DNA of 64,000 nt from Paracoccaceae bacterium (GTDB lineage Bacteria > Pseudomonadota > Alphaproteobacteria > Rhodobacterales > Rhodobacteraceae). The notes beneath the pieces are model-generated. The model saw only the letters and a program-made list of their open reading frames with translations. It ran no database searches and was not told where the DNA came from. Numbering within the stretch: the stretch's first letter is position 1; every line of letters starts with the position of its first letter. Made by a program: the position numbers and the translations under genes. Location: positions 1,181,001 through 1,245,000 of the forward strand of contig OY282431.1 of the NCBI GenBank assembly GCA_958296035.1, written 5' to 3'. Positions 25,833-36,041 of the stretch are shown here, piece by piece.

Positions 25833-28199
25833 ATGCCAAGAGATCAGGGTATCGGTGCGAGTTCAGCCCGTCGGGAAGACGTACGCTTTTTGACCGGCAA
25901 CGGGCGATATACAGATGATTTCAATGTTCATGGCCAAAAGTATGTCCATTTTCTTCGCTCGGACGTTGCGCATGGCAGGATAAGGTCCGTAAACACCTTG
26001 GCTGCTGCGGCGATGCCTGGTGTGATCGCTGTGTTCACCGGCGAAGATCTGGAGGGTATTGGTGGATTGCCGTGTGGCTGGCTCGTGACCGACCGCCATG
26101 GAGAGCCCATGAATGAGCCCGGACATCCGGTGCTTGCGGTTGGCAAGGTTCGCCATGTAGGCGACCCCATTGCGGCGGTTGTAGCCGACAGTGTAGCCGA
26201 GGCCAGCGACGCCGCGGAGGCGATTGAGGTTGATATTGAAGAGCTTCCCGCCGTGATCAATATGGCTGCGGCCTTGGAAGGCGGTTCGTTGGTACACGAC
26301 GAAATCGGCACCAATTTGTGTTATGATTGGGGGTTTGTCGAGGACTCCAGAGAGGCCGTTGACGCGGCAATTGCCGAAGCTGAACACGTCACCAGTCTCG
26401 AGTTGGTCAATAATCGGCTTGTAGCCAACGCCATGGAACCGCGTGTTGCCTTGGGTGACTACAATGCATCCAATGACGAGTCGACGCTATATACAACCTC
26501 ACAGAATCCTCATGTGATCAGGCTTCTCATGGGGGCGTTTGTCCTGCAGATTCCCGAGCACAAATTGCGTGTCGTGGCACCTGATGTGGGTGGTGGTTTC
26601 GGCTCCAAGATTTTCCACTATGCCGAAGAAGCATTCTGCACCTTGGCGTCGCGCCGTCTCAGAGTCCCCGTGAAATGGACGGCGAGCCGGAGCGAGGCAT
26701 TTGTGACCGACGCGCACGGACGAGACCACGTTACCAAGATCGATCTGGCTCTGAGCAAGGACGGTAAGTTCAAGGCCATCCGTACCAGCACGCTGGCCAA
26801 TCTGGGCGCCTATCTGTCGACATTTTCAACATCGGTACCGACCTGGCTCCATGGAACGCTCATGGCTGGCAATTATACAACCCCATTGGTCTATGTGAAC
26901 GTAAGAGCGGTGTTTACCAACACCGTACCGGTTGATGCCTATCGCGGTGCCGGGCGGCCGGAAGCAACTTTCCAGCTGGAACGTGTGATCGACAAGGCTG
27001 CTCGTGAGCTGGGTATTGATCCCGTCGAGATCCGGCGGCGTAATTTTGTCCAACCCGATCAGTTTCCCTATGCCACACCGGTGGCTCTGGAATATGATAC
27101 AGGCAACTACCCGGCTACAATGGACAAGTTGGTTGAAATCGCCGACCTTGACGGCTTTGCCGCCAGGGCCGAGGAATCGGCATCCCGGGGCCGCCTGCGT
27201 GGGCTCGGCGTCAACTGCTACATTGAAGCCTGCGGTATCGCACCATCGAACCTGGTCGGTCAGCTGGGTGCTCGCGCCGGGCTGTACGAAAGTGCCACTG
27301 TGCGTGTCAATGCAACTGGCTCGGTCACAGTGATGACCGGATGCCATTCGCATGGTCAGAGCCATGAGACAACCTTCCCGCAGGTCGTATCCGACATGCT
27401 CGGGATTGATGAGGGGCAGATCAATGTGTTGCACGGTGACACGGCAAACGCGCCCATGGGCATGGGGACCTATGGTTCGCGCTCGATTGCAGTGGGCGGT
27501 TCGGCAATCGTGCGGGCTACGGAAAAGATTGTCGCCAAGGCAAAGCGCATCGCAGCTCACCTGATGGAAGCTTCTGCGGACGACATCGAATTTGCCGACG
27601 GAGTGTTCTCGGTTGCAGGTACTGACAAGTCCGTGGCCTGGGGAGATGTGTGCCTGACCGCATATGTTCCGCACAATTATCCGCTCGACAAGCTGGAGCC
27701 CGGTCTCGAGGAAACTGCGTTCTACGATCCGGCAAATTTCACGTTTCCGGCCGGCGCCTATGCATGTGAAGTCGAAGTGGATACCGACACGGGAGCAGTC
27801 GAGATTTGCTCGTTTGCAGCAGCGGATGATTTTGGAAACGTCATCAATCCGATGATAGTCGACGGACAGGTGCATGGCGGCATCGCCCAGGGTGTTGGTC
27901 AGGCGCTGCGGGAGCATGCCATCTACGACAGCAACGGTCAGCTGCTGACCGGAAGCTATATGGACTACGCAATGCCAAGGGCCGACGACCTGCCTAGCCT
28001 TGTTGTCGACCATTCGTGCCAGACCCCGTGTACCCACAATCCGCTGGGCGTGAAGGGCTGTGGAGAAGCCGGTGCAATCGGTTCTCCGCCAACGGTGGTC
28101 AATGCGGTCATCGATGCCTTGCAGCGCGGAGGGTACGACGTCGATCATATTGACATGCCATTGTCTCCGTCACGGGTATGGGAAGCCATCAACGGATAG
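25833..28199 (+). CDS. Form II CoxL-type molybdenum hydroxylase large subunit
   Basis: A 788-residue molybdopterin-binding subunit. The active-site loop is AYRGAGR at residues 369-375, the form II (BMS) signature, not the AYxCSFR loop of true CO dehydrogenase. So this is an aldehyde, purine or N-heterocycle hydroxylase of unknown substrate. GGGFGSKI (~253) binds the cofactor and the catalytic base is Glu745 in [12 protein letters not shown]. Length and motifs are intact. The ATG has AGGAG upstream. It works with CoxS and CoxM encoded on either side. Proximity to agmatinase and polyamine genes hints at a nitrogenous substrate, but that is inference. Confidence 0.9.
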   Translation: MPRDQGIGASSARREDVRFLTGNGRYTDDFNVHGQKYVHFLRSDVAHGRIRSVNTLAAAAMPGVIAVFTGEDLEGIGGLPCGWLVTDRHGEPMNEPGHPVLAVGKVRHVGDPIAAVVADSVAEASDAAEAIEVDIEELPAVINMAAALEGGSLVHDEIGTNLCYDWGFVEDSREAVDAAIAEAEHVTSLELVNNRLVANAMEPRVALGDYNASNDESTLYTTSQNPHVIRLLMGAFVLQIPEHKLRVVAPDVGGGFGSKIFHYAEEAFCTLASRRLRVPVKWTASRSEAFVTDAHGRDHVTKIDLALSKDGKFKAIRTSTLANLGAYLSTFSTSVPTWLHGTLMAGNYTTPLVYVNVRAVFTNTVPVDAYRGAGRPEATFQLERVIDKAARELGIDPVEIRRRNFVQPDQFPYATPVALEYDTGNYPATMDKLVEIADLDGFAARAEESASRGRLRGLGVNCYIEACGIAPSNLVGQLGARAGLYESATVRVNATGSVTVMTGCHSHGQSHETTFPQVVSDMLGIDEGQINVLHGDTANAPMGMGTYGSRSIAVGGSAIVRATEKIVAKAKRIAAHLMEASADDIEFADGVFSVAGTDKSVAWGDVCLTAYVPHNYPLDKLEPGLEETAFYDPANFTFPAGAYACEVEVDTDTGAVEICSFAAADDFGNVINPMIVDGQVHGGIAQGVGQALREHAIYDSNGQLLTGSYMDYAMPRADDLPSLVVDHSCQTPCTHNPLGVKGCGEAGAIGSPPTVVNAVIDALQRGGYDVDHIDMPLSPSRVWEAING

Positions 28200-28262
28200 C
28201 CTCGACCACAGCAAGCGGGTCAACGGCGATCAAACACGGAATCCTGAACAGGAGAGAGTTGA

Positions 28263-29048
28263 ATGTACAGCTTTGAATTTGAGCGGCCGACAACCATAGA
28301 CGACGCGGTTGCAGCGCTTTCAAGAAGCGGTGCTCAGGTGATTGCAGGTGGTCAAACGCTGATCCCAACCCTCAAGAACCGACTGGCAAGCCCGGACGTG
28401 CTGGTGTCTCTTGGTGCGATATCAGAATTGAGAGGAATCTCGGTCTCGTCTGGAAGCGTAGTGGTCGGTGCCGCCACTACCCATGCTGAAGTTGCACATT
28501 CTGCAGCCGAGGCATTTCCCGCACTATCTGGTCTTGCCAACAATATCGGGGACCCGGCAGTACGAAATCGGGGAACCGTAGGCGGCAGTATCGCCAATAA
28601 CGATCCATCGGCATGCTATCCGGCGGCTGCGCTGGCGACTGGCGCCACTATCATTACAAACAGTCGTAGGATCGCTGCCGATGACTTTTTCCTCGGTATT
28701 TTCGAAACTGCACTGGATGAGGATGAATTGATCACCAGCGTCGAGTTTCCGATTCCGGCGGCTGCAAACTACCAGAAATTCGAACAGCCAGCCTCCAGGT
28801 TTGCACTGGTTGGAGCCTTTGTGTCCCGGTTTGATACCTGTGTACGCGTGGCCATAACGGGTGCCGCCGATAGTGGCGTATTTCGCTGGTCGGAAGCTGA
28901 GAAAGCACTGACGGCCAGCTTTTCGCCGGATTCGCTGGCAGGTCTTTCCGTCGAAGCCGACGACATGATCAGCGATGTCCATGGTTCACAAGCTTATCGA
29001 ACCAATCTTGTGGCAGTAATGACCAGGCGAGCCGTGGCGGCCTGTTGA
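28263..29048 (+). CDS. coxM: FAD-binding medium subunit of molybdenum hydroxylase (CoxM type)
   Basis: A 261-residue FAD subunit with the family's two flavin motifs, AGGQTLIP (residues ~34-41) and a TVGGSIANNDPSACYP region (~107-122), plus IGDPAVRNRGT. It accepts electrons from CoxS and passes them to an external acceptor. The ATG follows GGAGAGAG-like bases and lies 63 bases after the CoxL stop. It is the last gene of the cluster; 278 bases without a gene follow. Confidence 0.9.
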   Translation: MYSFEFERPTTIDDAVAALSRSGAQVIAGGQTLIPTLKNRLASPDVLVSLGAISELRGISVSSGSVVVGAATTHAEVAHSAAEAFPALSGLANNIGDPAVRNRGTVGGSIANNDPSACYPAAALATGATIITNSRRIAADDFFLGIFETALDEDELITSVEFPIPAAANYQKFEQPASRFALVGAFVSRFDTCVRVAITGAADSGVFRWSEAEKALTASFSPDSLAGLSVEADDMISDVHGSQAYRTNLVAVMTRRAVAAC

Positions 29049-29326
29049 TTCAGGAATGCCAGGAGGGGCGGACCTGCAGTTGTGATCGATTGAGTTGAGC
29101 GGCCTAAAGTCTGTCCGGCGGGGGCTGCCGGAACTGAATTGTCCTTGATTAGCCTGCATGAATTAGCACCATTCAGGTATGTCCGCAGGCTTTCTCGGCT
29201 TGCCACGCAAGTGCAGCAAGTATGTAGCAGGGCCCTCGCAGCGCGGTTGAAGGGGTTGTGCTAGCACGCAATGCGCCTGCCGAAGTGCTCGGCGGCAGAG
29301 CTGACAATTCAATCAAGGACAACCAC

Positions 29327-30277
29327 ATGGGCTTCAATCAACCTCTGGGCGGCAATGAAATGGCACGATTTGCCGGCATTGCTTCCATGATGCGCCTTCC
29401 GATAGCCCGGGACGCGGCGGGGCTTGATGCCTGCTTTGTCGGAATTCCAATGGATATCGGGGCCTCCAATCGAGCAGGCACACGTCACGGCCCGCGGCAG
29501 ATCAGAACCGAGAGCTGTCTGATTCGGCCTTACAACATGGGAACCGGAGCCGCACCGTTCGAGCATATTCAGGTTGCTGACATCGGCGATATTGCCATCA
29601 ATACATTTAATCTGGCAGCGACTTGCGACATCATTACCGAGGGCATTGGCTCCATACTGGATTGTGATGCCGTGCCTCTGGTCTTGGGTGGCGACCACAC
29701 GCTTACCTACCCGGTGCTGCGTGCAATTGCGAGGAAGCATGGGCCCGTGGCGCTGATCCATGTGGACGCACATGCAGATACTTCCGAAACAATGTTTGGT
29801 GAAAGGATCACGCATGGCACACCATTCCGGCGGGCCGTCGAGGAACAGTTGATTGTTCGTGACAAGACTATCCAGATTGGGCTGCGCGGTTCAGGATACT
29901 CGCCAGGTGATTTTGACTGGGGACGCCGGCAGGGGTTTGAGGTGGTGACGGCGGAAATGTGCTGGCACAAGTCCCTGGCTCCCTTGATGGAAACAACACG
30001 CCGCAGAATTGGTGACACGCCGACCTACATTTCGTTCGACATTGACAGCTTGGATCCTGCTTATGCACCGGGAACGGGAACGGTGGAACTCGGAGGCCTG
30101 ACAACCATCCAGGCTCTCGAGATCGTGCGCGGTTGCCACGGCCTGAATGTCGTTGGTGCCGATCTGGTTGAGGTATCGCCGCCCTATGATCCGTCCGGCA
30201 ACACAGCGCTCATCGGCGCACAATTGCTATTCGAAATGCTCTGTATTCTTCCAGACGTGAAATCGAGTGCCGGGTAA
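29327..30277 (+). CDS. Agmatinase-family ureohydrolase (agmatinase or guanidinobutyrase)
   Basis: A 316-residue binuclear manganese hydrolase. Metal ligands are His124 (GGDHTLTYP), Asp147, His149, Asp151 (DAHADTSE) and Asp238, Asp240 (SFDIDSLDPAYAPGTGT). It releases urea from a guanidino compound such as agmatine or 4-guanidinobutyrate in the cytoplasm. The ATG at 29327 has AAGGAC upstream and begins the conserved part; the frame continues to 29258 without support. It stands ahead of an aminotransferase and the ydcSTUVW set on the same strand, fitting an arginine/agmatine to putrescine to 4-aminobutyrate route. The family cannot be split further by eye. Confidence 0.88.
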   Translation: MGFNQPLGGNEMARFAGIASMMRLPIARDAAGLDACFVGIPMDIGASNRAGTRHGPRQIRTESCLIRPYNMGTGAAPFEHIQVADIGDIAINTFNLAATCDIITEGIGSILDCDAVPLVLGGDHTLTYPVLRAIARKHGPVALIHVDAHADTSETMFGERITHGTPFRRAVEEQLIVRDKTIQIGLRGSGYSPGDFDWGRRQGFEVVTAEMCWHKSLAPLMETTRRRIGDTPTYISFDIDSLDPAYAPGTGTVELGGLTTIQALEIVRGCHGLNVVGADLVEVSPPYDPSGNTALIGAQLLFEMLCILPDVKSSAG

Positions 30278-30429
30278 AGGGTCCGGCAGCTAAAGCACGG
30301 GATAGGGCGGCCACATTTCCCGGGCCGTTGGTCGCTATTCAACAGGCCCATAGACTAGTCAAATTGTGGTCTTGCCCGGCCTGGCTATAGGGCGTGGCCG
30401 GGAGTTCAGCAGGCAGGGTGACAGAGATA

Positions 30430-31788
30430 ATGTTTGATTCCAATTTTCTTCGCGAGAACAATGCCAAATTCAATTGGCATCCCATGGCGCATGCAGGAGA
30501 GAGCAGAGACAATCCACCACCAGTATTCGTTGGCAGTTCAGGCAACCGAATAGTCGACCTGGATGGCAACGAGGTTATTGATGCCGTAGGCGGGTTATGG
30601 AATGTAAACCTCGGATATTCCTGTAAGCCAATCAAGCAGGCAATTTCCAGCCAGCTCGACAGACTTCCCTACTATTCCACGTTTCGCGGCAGTTCGAACG
30701 ACCAGATTATTGAGCTCGCCTTTCAGCTGAAGGAATTCTTTGCCGAGGAAGGAATGGCCCGAGCCTTCTTCACGTCCGGTGGTTCGGACAGCGTCGAGAC
30801 GTGCCTGAGGCTAGCCCGGCAGTATCACAGACTGCGGGGAGAGGCGGCGCGTACGAAATTCATCAGTGTACGAAATGGTTATCACGGCACACACTTCGGC
30901 GGTGCCAGTGTCAACGGAAACAGCAAGTTCAGGCAAGCCTATGAGCCATTGCTTCCTGGCTGTTTCCACATCCCGGCGCCGCATGTTTACCGAAATCCCT
31001 TCGGTGTCGACTGCGCTGAACGCGTGGCACAGCTTTGTATCCAGGCTCTGGAGGAAGAAATATCCTTTCAGGGTCCGGACAGTGTGGCTGCGTTCATCAT
31101 GGAGCCGGTTTTGGGTGCCGGTGGTCTCATCGTACCTCACGAGAGCTTGTATCCTGCCGCTGCCGAAGTCTGTCGCCGACATGGCGTATTGTTCATAGCC
31201 GACGAAGTAATTACGGGTTTCGGAAGGACAGGTGCCTGGAGCGGCTCGAGGCTGTGGGGTGTCCAGCCCGACATGATGTCCATCGCCAAGGCCATTACCT
31301 CCGGCTATTTCCCTTTTGGTGCGGCATTGGTTTCCGAAGGTGTGGCAGATGTATTTGAAAACTCCGGGGCCAGAGAGGGTTTCATTGGACATGGATACAC
31401 ATACTCCGGACACCCGGTTGGCGCGGCAGCCGGTATCGCCTGTTTGGAGGAAACCAGGCGCTTGAACGTGGTCGAGAACGCGAAGGCGAGAGGCCAACAG
31501 ATGTTTTCCGGTCTACAGCGACTCAAGAACATGTATGAAGTTATAGGCGACGTGCGAGGCGGATTCGGCCTGATGGCAGGAATTGAACTGGTTTCAGATC
31601 GCGTGTCCAAGACACCTCTGTCAGCTGAAGTTGTGGACAGGATGCACAGTATCATCTATCGCAGCGGCGTAATGGTACGCTCGTCAGGTCATCATATCTT
31701 TCTTTCTCCCCCGCTTGTCATTGACGAGCAGGAAGTCAATCAGATCTTGAAGGCAATCGAAACAGGCCTGGCGGCTTGCTGCTCGTGA
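30430..31788 (+). CDS. Class III PLP-dependent aminotransferase
   Basis: A 452-residue omega-aminotransferase. IADEVITGFGRTG holds Asp258 and SIAKAITSGYFPFG holds the Schiff-base Lys287. YHGTHFGGASVNG and FTSGGSDSVETCLRLAR are also typical. It probably transfers the terminal amino group of a diamine or omega-amino acid (putrescine, 4-aminobutyrate, beta-alanine) to pyruvate or 2-oxoglutarate. Placement between agmatinase and a polyamine-type importer with a 4-aminobutanal dehydrogenase favours putrescine (SpuC-like). The ATG at 30430 precedes the conserved N-terminus; an upstream start at 30394 is possible. Confidence 0.85.
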   Translation: MFDSNFLRENNAKFNWHPMAHAGESRDNPPPVFVGSSGNRIVDLDGNEVIDAVGGLWNVNLGYSCKPIKQAISSQLDRLPYYSTFRGSSNDQIIELAFQLKEFFAEEGMARAFFTSGGSDSVETCLRLARQYHRLRGEAARTKFISVRNGYHGTHFGGASVNGNSKFRQAYEPLLPGCFHIPAPHVYRNPFGVDCAERVAQLCIQALEEEISFQGPDSVAAFIMEPVLGAGGLIVPHESLYPAAAEVCRRHGVLFIADEVITGFGRTGAWSGSRLWGVQPDMMSIAKAITSGYFPFGAALVSEGVADVFENSGAREGFIGHGYTYSGHPVGAAAGIACLEETRRLNVVENAKARGQQMFSGLQRLKNMYEVIGDVRGGFGLMAGIELVSDRVSKTPLSAEVVDRMHSIIYRSGVMVRSSGHHIFLSPPLVIDEQEVNQILKAIETGLAACCS

Positions 31789-31984
31789 TGCGTTCGCTTG
31801 GCTGGCCTCCGATTGCAGTCGTCCCGGAGATGTGGCTACGGCCGTGTTCAGGACTCGTGGCTGTCTGAACACGTCGGTCCATGGAGCTTGCACAAGGGGT
31901 GACCGGCCAAGTCCTGTGTCACCAAGCTGTGGTCAATCTCCTTGAACGGGTTTGTCGCCATTGCTATTGACGGTACTTTTGCGC

Positions 31985-32005
31985 ATGCCGCCCTTATGGC
32001 GGCAT
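31985..32005 (+). promoter_or_regulatory. Perfect hairpin in the ydcS leader
   Basis: ATGCCGCC and GGCGGCAT form a perfect 8-base stem around a 5-base loop, ending 31 bases before the ydcS start codon and followed by AAAGA, not a T-run. It may be an operator, an mRNA-stabilising hairpin or the terminator of the upstream gene read through to ydcS. Confidence 0.35.
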
Positions 32006-32034
32006 AAAGACCTGGTCGATAAGGAGAAATCACA

Positions 32035-33186
32035 ATGCACAGGCTATTCGGTGTTACGTTGCTGGCAGTCCTGGCAGGCACGACGGCGCTTTCGGCCGCG
32101 ATGAAGATGGAAATTGGCCCCGGCGAAGGGCAGCTCGATATTGTTGCCTGGCCCGGATACATCGAGCGCGGCGAAACGATAAAGGAATTCGATTGGGTTA
32201 CCGAATTTGAGGAAGCAACCGGCTGTATGGTCCGGGTCAAGACTGCCAACACCTCCGACGAGATGGTGGCGTTGATGAACGAAGGTGGGTTCGACCTGGT
32301 TACTGCCTCTGGAGATGCCTCACTGCGCCTGATAGCCGGAAAGCGCGTGCAAGAAGTCAATATCGACCTGATTCCAAGCTGGCACACAGTCGACGACCGA
32401 CTCAAGAATGCTCCGTGGCACACGGTTGACGGCATGCATTATGGTACACCGTATATGTGGGGTCCGAATGTGCTGCTATATAATACCGATGTGTTCCCCG
32501 AGCCGCCGACCAGCTGGAACGTTGTATTCGAGGAAATGACTCTTCCCGACGGACAGTCGAACAAGGGTAGGGTACAAGCCTATGACGGCCCAATTCATGT
32601 TGCAGACGCAGCCCTTTATCTCATGCACCATCGGTCTGAACTCGGCATCAAGGACCCCTATGAACTAAATGCTGACCAGTATGCAGAGGCGCTTGACCTT
32701 CTCAGGCAACAGCGCAAGTTGGTGGGTCGGTATTGGCACAATGCCTTCATCCAGATAGATGATTTCACGAATGAAGGCGTGGTGGCATCCGGTTCATGGC
32801 CATTCCAGCGCAACATTCTTCAGGCCGACAGCCAACCGGTTGCGTCGGTGATACCGGTTGAGGGAGCCACTGGATGGTCGGACACAACAATGCTTCATGC
32901 CGATGCCGAACATACCAATTGTGCCTATATGTGGATGGAACACACGCTGGCTTCCAACCTGCAAAGCGACTTGTCGGTCTGGTTTGGTGCTGTTCCACCG
33001 GTCTTGGCAGCTTGCACGGATGGACGCGGTATGCAGACGGCTGAGGGTTGTGCCAACAACGGGTTGGGTGATTTCGACAAGATCAAGTTCTGGACCACGC
33101 CGGTTACGAATTGTGCCAGTCAGGACGAGTGTGTTCCCTATTATCGCTGGGTATCCGACTATATCGGCGTCATTGGCGGTCGGTAG
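32035..33186 (+). CDS. ydcS: Polyamine-type ABC transporter substrate-binding protein (YdcS-like)
   Basis: A 383-residue periplasmic binding protein, the same size as E. coli YdcS, with a signal peptide (residues 1-22, ending LSAA). GQLDIVAWPGYIERG near residue 38, NTSDEMVALM and GTPYMWGPNVLLYN are conserved. It should capture a polyamine or 4-aminobutyrate-like compound. AAGGAG lies just upstream of the ATG. The order ydcS-T-U-V-W here is the same as in E. coli. Six cysteines, several in the last third, may form disulfides. The downstream ATPase gene is frameshifted, so this importer may no longer work. Confidence 0.88.
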   Translation: MHRLFGVTLLAVLAGTTALSAAMKMEIGPGEGQLDIVAWPGYIERGETIKEFDWVTEFEEATGCMVRVKTANTSDEMVALMNEGGFDLVTASGDASLRLIAGKRVQEVNIDLIPSWHTVDDRLKNAPWHTVDGMHYGTPYMWGPNVLLYNTDVFPEPPTSWNVVFEEMTLPDGQSNKGRVQAYDGPIHVADAALYLMHHRSELGIKDPYELNADQYAEALDLLRQQRKLVGRYWHNAFIQIDDFTNEGVVASGSWPFQRNILQADSQPVASVIPVEGATGWSDTTMLHADAEHTNCAYMWMEHTLASNLQSDLSVWFGAVPPVLAACTDGRGMQTAEGCANNGLGDFDKIKFWTTPVTNCASQDECVPYYRWVSDYIGVIGGR

Positions 33187-33259
33187 CAACGGGTCAGGAT
33201 AGAAAATTGGGTGTTCCGGGCGGCGCAGTGAGGCTGGCCCGCCCGGTCACGGCTGGACG

Positions 33260-34256
33260 ATGGTGCTTGCAGTCGAATTTAGGCGCGTCTCCCGGAGGTT
33301 TGACACCATTGAGGCTGTCAGCAGTGTAGACCTGGCGGTTGCAGAGGGTGCCTTTTTTACCTTGTTGGGGCCTTCCCGGCTCAGGAAAGACAACGTGCCT
33401 GAGGTTGATTTCAGGGTTTGAGCGGCCAACCAGCGGCGAAATCCGCATCTTCGACAAGGTGTTCAACGAAGTGCCGCCTAATCGGCGGCCTGTCAACACC
33501 GTGTTTCAGGACTATGCCCTGTTTCCACATCTTGATGTACGCGATAATGTCGCCTACGGCCCAATGGTTCGCGGCATCGGTCGCCAGCAGCGTCATGCCG
33601 AAGCTGACAGAATGCTTGAACTTGTCAAGCTGGGAGGCCTTGGACGGCGGTCACCTGCTCAATTGTCAGGCGGCCAGCGACAGCGCGTGGCTTTGGCGCG
33701 TGCGCTCATCAACAAGCCACGAGTTCTGCTGCTTGACGAGCCGCTGGGAGCGCTGGACCTCAAATTGCGTGAACAGATGCAGGAAGAGCTGAAGTCTCTC
33801 CAGGAAACTGTCGGAATAACCTTTGTTTTCGTGACCCACGATCAGGGCGAAGCGCTTTCCATGTCGGATTACATAGCGGTAATCAACAACGGTCGTGTCG
33901 TTCAGTACGGCTCACCCCAACAGGTATACGATCTTCCGAGGACGCGATTTGTCGCAGGATTTGTCGGATCTTCGAATCTCGTGCCCCCGGAATTGAGTGA
34001 ACAGGTGGGCGCAGCAAGCCGCTGGCACAGTCTGCGCCCAGAGACAATCAGTCTGGTTGCTGCCGAGCGAGCTCAAATCTCCGGGCGGCTTCACAGTGTA
34101 CGCTATCTTGGATCAATGCAACGCGTACAGGTCAGGGTTGGCGTGCATTCTATTGATGCTGTGCTACCGGCCAGTATCCAGCTTCCTGAGCATGGGTCAA
34201 GAATACACCTCGGCTGGCCAGGTAATGCTCTCAATCCTCTCGAGGACGACGCGTGA
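33260..34256 (+). pseudogene. ydcT: Polyamine-type ABC transporter ATPase (YdcT-like), frameshifted in Walker A
   Basis: Frame 2 starts at ATG 33260 and gives a normal N-terminus (MVLAVEFRRVSRRFDTIEAV) up to FFTLLGPS. Then the frame must shift to continue as GSGKTTCLRLISGFE. One extra C in the CCC run at 33375-33377 explains it exactly. Downstream the protein is intact: VFQDYALFPHLDV (Q loop), LSGGQRQRVALARAL, VLLLDEPLGALD, VTHDQ and a C-terminal TOBE-like domain. Starting at an internal TTG (33339), a product of 305 residues would keep a Walker A (GLPGSGKTT) but lose the first strand and A-loop. It is therefore probably inactive, unless the base is a sequencing error. The 3' end overlaps ydcU by GTGA. 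Confidence 0.85.
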
Positions 34257-35197
34257 CAGCTGTAGCAGCGGTCAATTCAAAGACGCACGGTATATGGGGA
34301 CGAATTTCGGATCTGATGTGGCGAAAGCCAGGTCTTCTCGTGGCTACGCTTTTGTCACTGCCCATACTTTGGCTCGGGATAATCTATCTCGGTTCATTGT
34401 TTACGCTGTTATTGCAGAGCTTTTATTCGATCGACGAGTTTTCCGGCATGATTCGTCGAGAATTTACACTCAAGACTTACGGAGAACTCCTCTCTCCGGC
34501 CAATTTCGACATAATTCTCCGCACCTTCTTGATGGCTTGTGCTGTGACAATTTCAGCAGCCTTCATTGCCTTCCCCATTGCCTACTATGCTGCCAGGTAT
34601 GCCCGCGGGCGTCTCAAGGCACTATTCTACCTGGCAGTAATGCTACCGCTTTGGTCGAGTTACCTGGTCAAGATCTATGCGTGGAAGCTGATCCTGGCCA
34701 AAGAAGGTATCGTCAACTGGCTTGTTAGTGAGTTGGGCCTTTCATTCCTGCTTAACGCCCTGCTTTCTGTGCCTGTCATTGGCGGAAACTCTTTGTCAGT
34801 GAGTTATGTCGGCACCTATCTGGTCCTGTTGTATGTATGGTTGCCCTTCATGATCTTGCCGGTGCAGGCAGCCCTTGAAAGGGTTCCGACCAACCTGATC
34901 GAGGCTTCGCGTGATCTTGGAGGCACACAGCGCCAGACTTTACGCATTGTTATTATCCCGCTGGCGATGCCGGGAATAATAGCTGGTTCCATTTTTACGT
35001 TTTCACTGACGCTGGGCGATTTCATTGTACCGCAGATAATCGGTACCTCACGCCGCTTCATTGGTCAGGCGGTCTATGCCCACCAGGGAACGGCCGGTAA
35101 CATTCCTCTGGCAGCCGCTTTTGCCGTGGTGCCGATCGTCATCATGACAATTTACCTGTGGGTTGCCAAACGTCAGGGGGCACTTGATGCGCTTTGA
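34253..35197 (+). CDS. ydcU: Polyamine-type ABC transporter permease (YdcU/PotB-like)
   Basis: A 314-residue inner-membrane permease with six predicted membrane segments. The EAA loop that contacts the ATPase is visible as [27 protein letters not shown]. The start is GTG overlapping the stop of the ATPase gene (GTGA). It pairs with the following permease. Its frame is intact although its ATPase partner is frameshifted, which argues that the lesion is recent or an assembly error. Confidence 0.88.
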   Translation: MTAVAAVNSKTHGIWGRISDLMWRKPGLLVATLLSLPILWLGIIYLGSLFTLLLQSFYSIDEFSGMIRREFTLKTYGELLSPANFDIILRTFLMACAVTISAAFIAFPIAYYAARYARGRLKALFYLAVMLPLWSSYLVKIYAWKLILAKEGIVNWLVSELGLSFLLNALLSVPVIGGNSLSVSYVGTYLVLLYVWLPFMILPVQAALERVPTNLIEASRDLGGTQRQTLRIVIIPLAMPGIIAGSIFTFSLTLGDFIVPQIIGTSRRFIGQAVYAHQGTAGNIPLAAAFAVVPIVIMTIYLWVAKRQGALDAL

Positions 35198-35984
35198 TGA
35201 TCGTCCTTCGGCTACGTTGCGCGTGGCTGTGATCGGCGGCCTGCTGTTTCTACATTTGCCGATTCTGCTTATATTTCTTTATGCCTTCACTACCGAGGAC
35301 AAGAGCTACGAGTTTCCACCACCTGGACTGACGCTGCGCTGGTTCGCAGTGACATGGAATCGGCCCGACGTGTGGGAGGCGCTCGAACTGTCACTGAAAG
35401 TTGCAGCGGTTTCCTCCCTGATAGCACTGGTCCTTGGAACCCTGTGCGCAGCAGCCGTTTCAAGAAGTCGGTTTTTCGGGCGCGAGTCGATTTCACTCCT
35501 GGTAATTCTGCCGATCGCGCTGCCGGGCATCATCACCGGCATTTCACTGCGTTCGGCCTTCAATCTGTTTGATATACCATTTTCTACGCTGACAATCATC
35601 CTGGGGCATGCGACATTTTGTGTCGTTGTCGTTTACAACAACGCCATCGCAAGATTCCGACGCTTGTCGGGTTCAATTATCGAGGCATCAATGGATTTGG
35701 GTGCCGACGGATTCCAGACATTTCGTTACGTCATTGTTCCGAATATCGCCACAGCGTTGCTGGCCGGGGGCATGCTTGCATTTGCGCTGTCATTCGACGA
35801 AGTGATTGTCACAACGTTTACTGCTGGTCAGCAACAAACCTTGCCCATCTGGATGTTGGAAGAACTTGTTCGTCCACGGCAGAGACCCGTTACCAATGTC
35901 GTTGCCATGGTTGTCGTGGCTGTTACATTCATGCCAATTTTGGGCGCTTACTACTTGACTGCTGAAAAGGTGGCCCGAAGATAA
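35187..35984 (+). CDS. ydcV: Polyamine-type ABC transporter permease (YdcV/PotC-like)
   Basis: A 265-residue inner-membrane permease with six predicted membrane segments and the EAA loop [22 protein letters not shown]. The ATG at 35187 overlaps the ydcU end by 11 bases and is preceded by a GGGGG ribosome site; the frame upstream of it lies in ydcU. Completes the channel with YdcU. The aldehyde dehydrogenase follows 57 bases later. Confidence 0.88.
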   Translation: MRFDDRPSATLRVAVIGGLLFLHLPILLIFLYAFTTEDKSYEFPPPGLTLRWFAVTWNRPDVWEALELSLKVAAVSSLIALVLGTLCAAAVSRSRFFGRESISLLVILPIALPGIITGISLRSAFNLFDIPFSTLTIILGHATFCVVVVYNNAIARFRRLSGSIIEASMDLGADGFQTFRYVIVPNIATALLAGGMLAFALSFDEVIVTTFTAGQQQTLPIWMLEELVRPRQRPVTNVVAMVVVAVTFMPILGAYYLTAEKVARR

Positions 35985-36041
35985 GGAACACCGGACTGCG
36001 AGTGAGACCGCAGGCTGGTCGAAAGGAAAAGGGAACTGAGA

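Noticed and set aside
26826-28148. Long minus-strand frame (440 codons) opposite coxL
   Set aside because: It lies wholly antisense to a protein with intact motifs and has no family features.
25833-28199. True aerobic carbon monoxide dehydrogenase
   Set aside because: The active-site loop is AYRGAGR (form II), without the Cys-Ser-Phe-Arg of form I.
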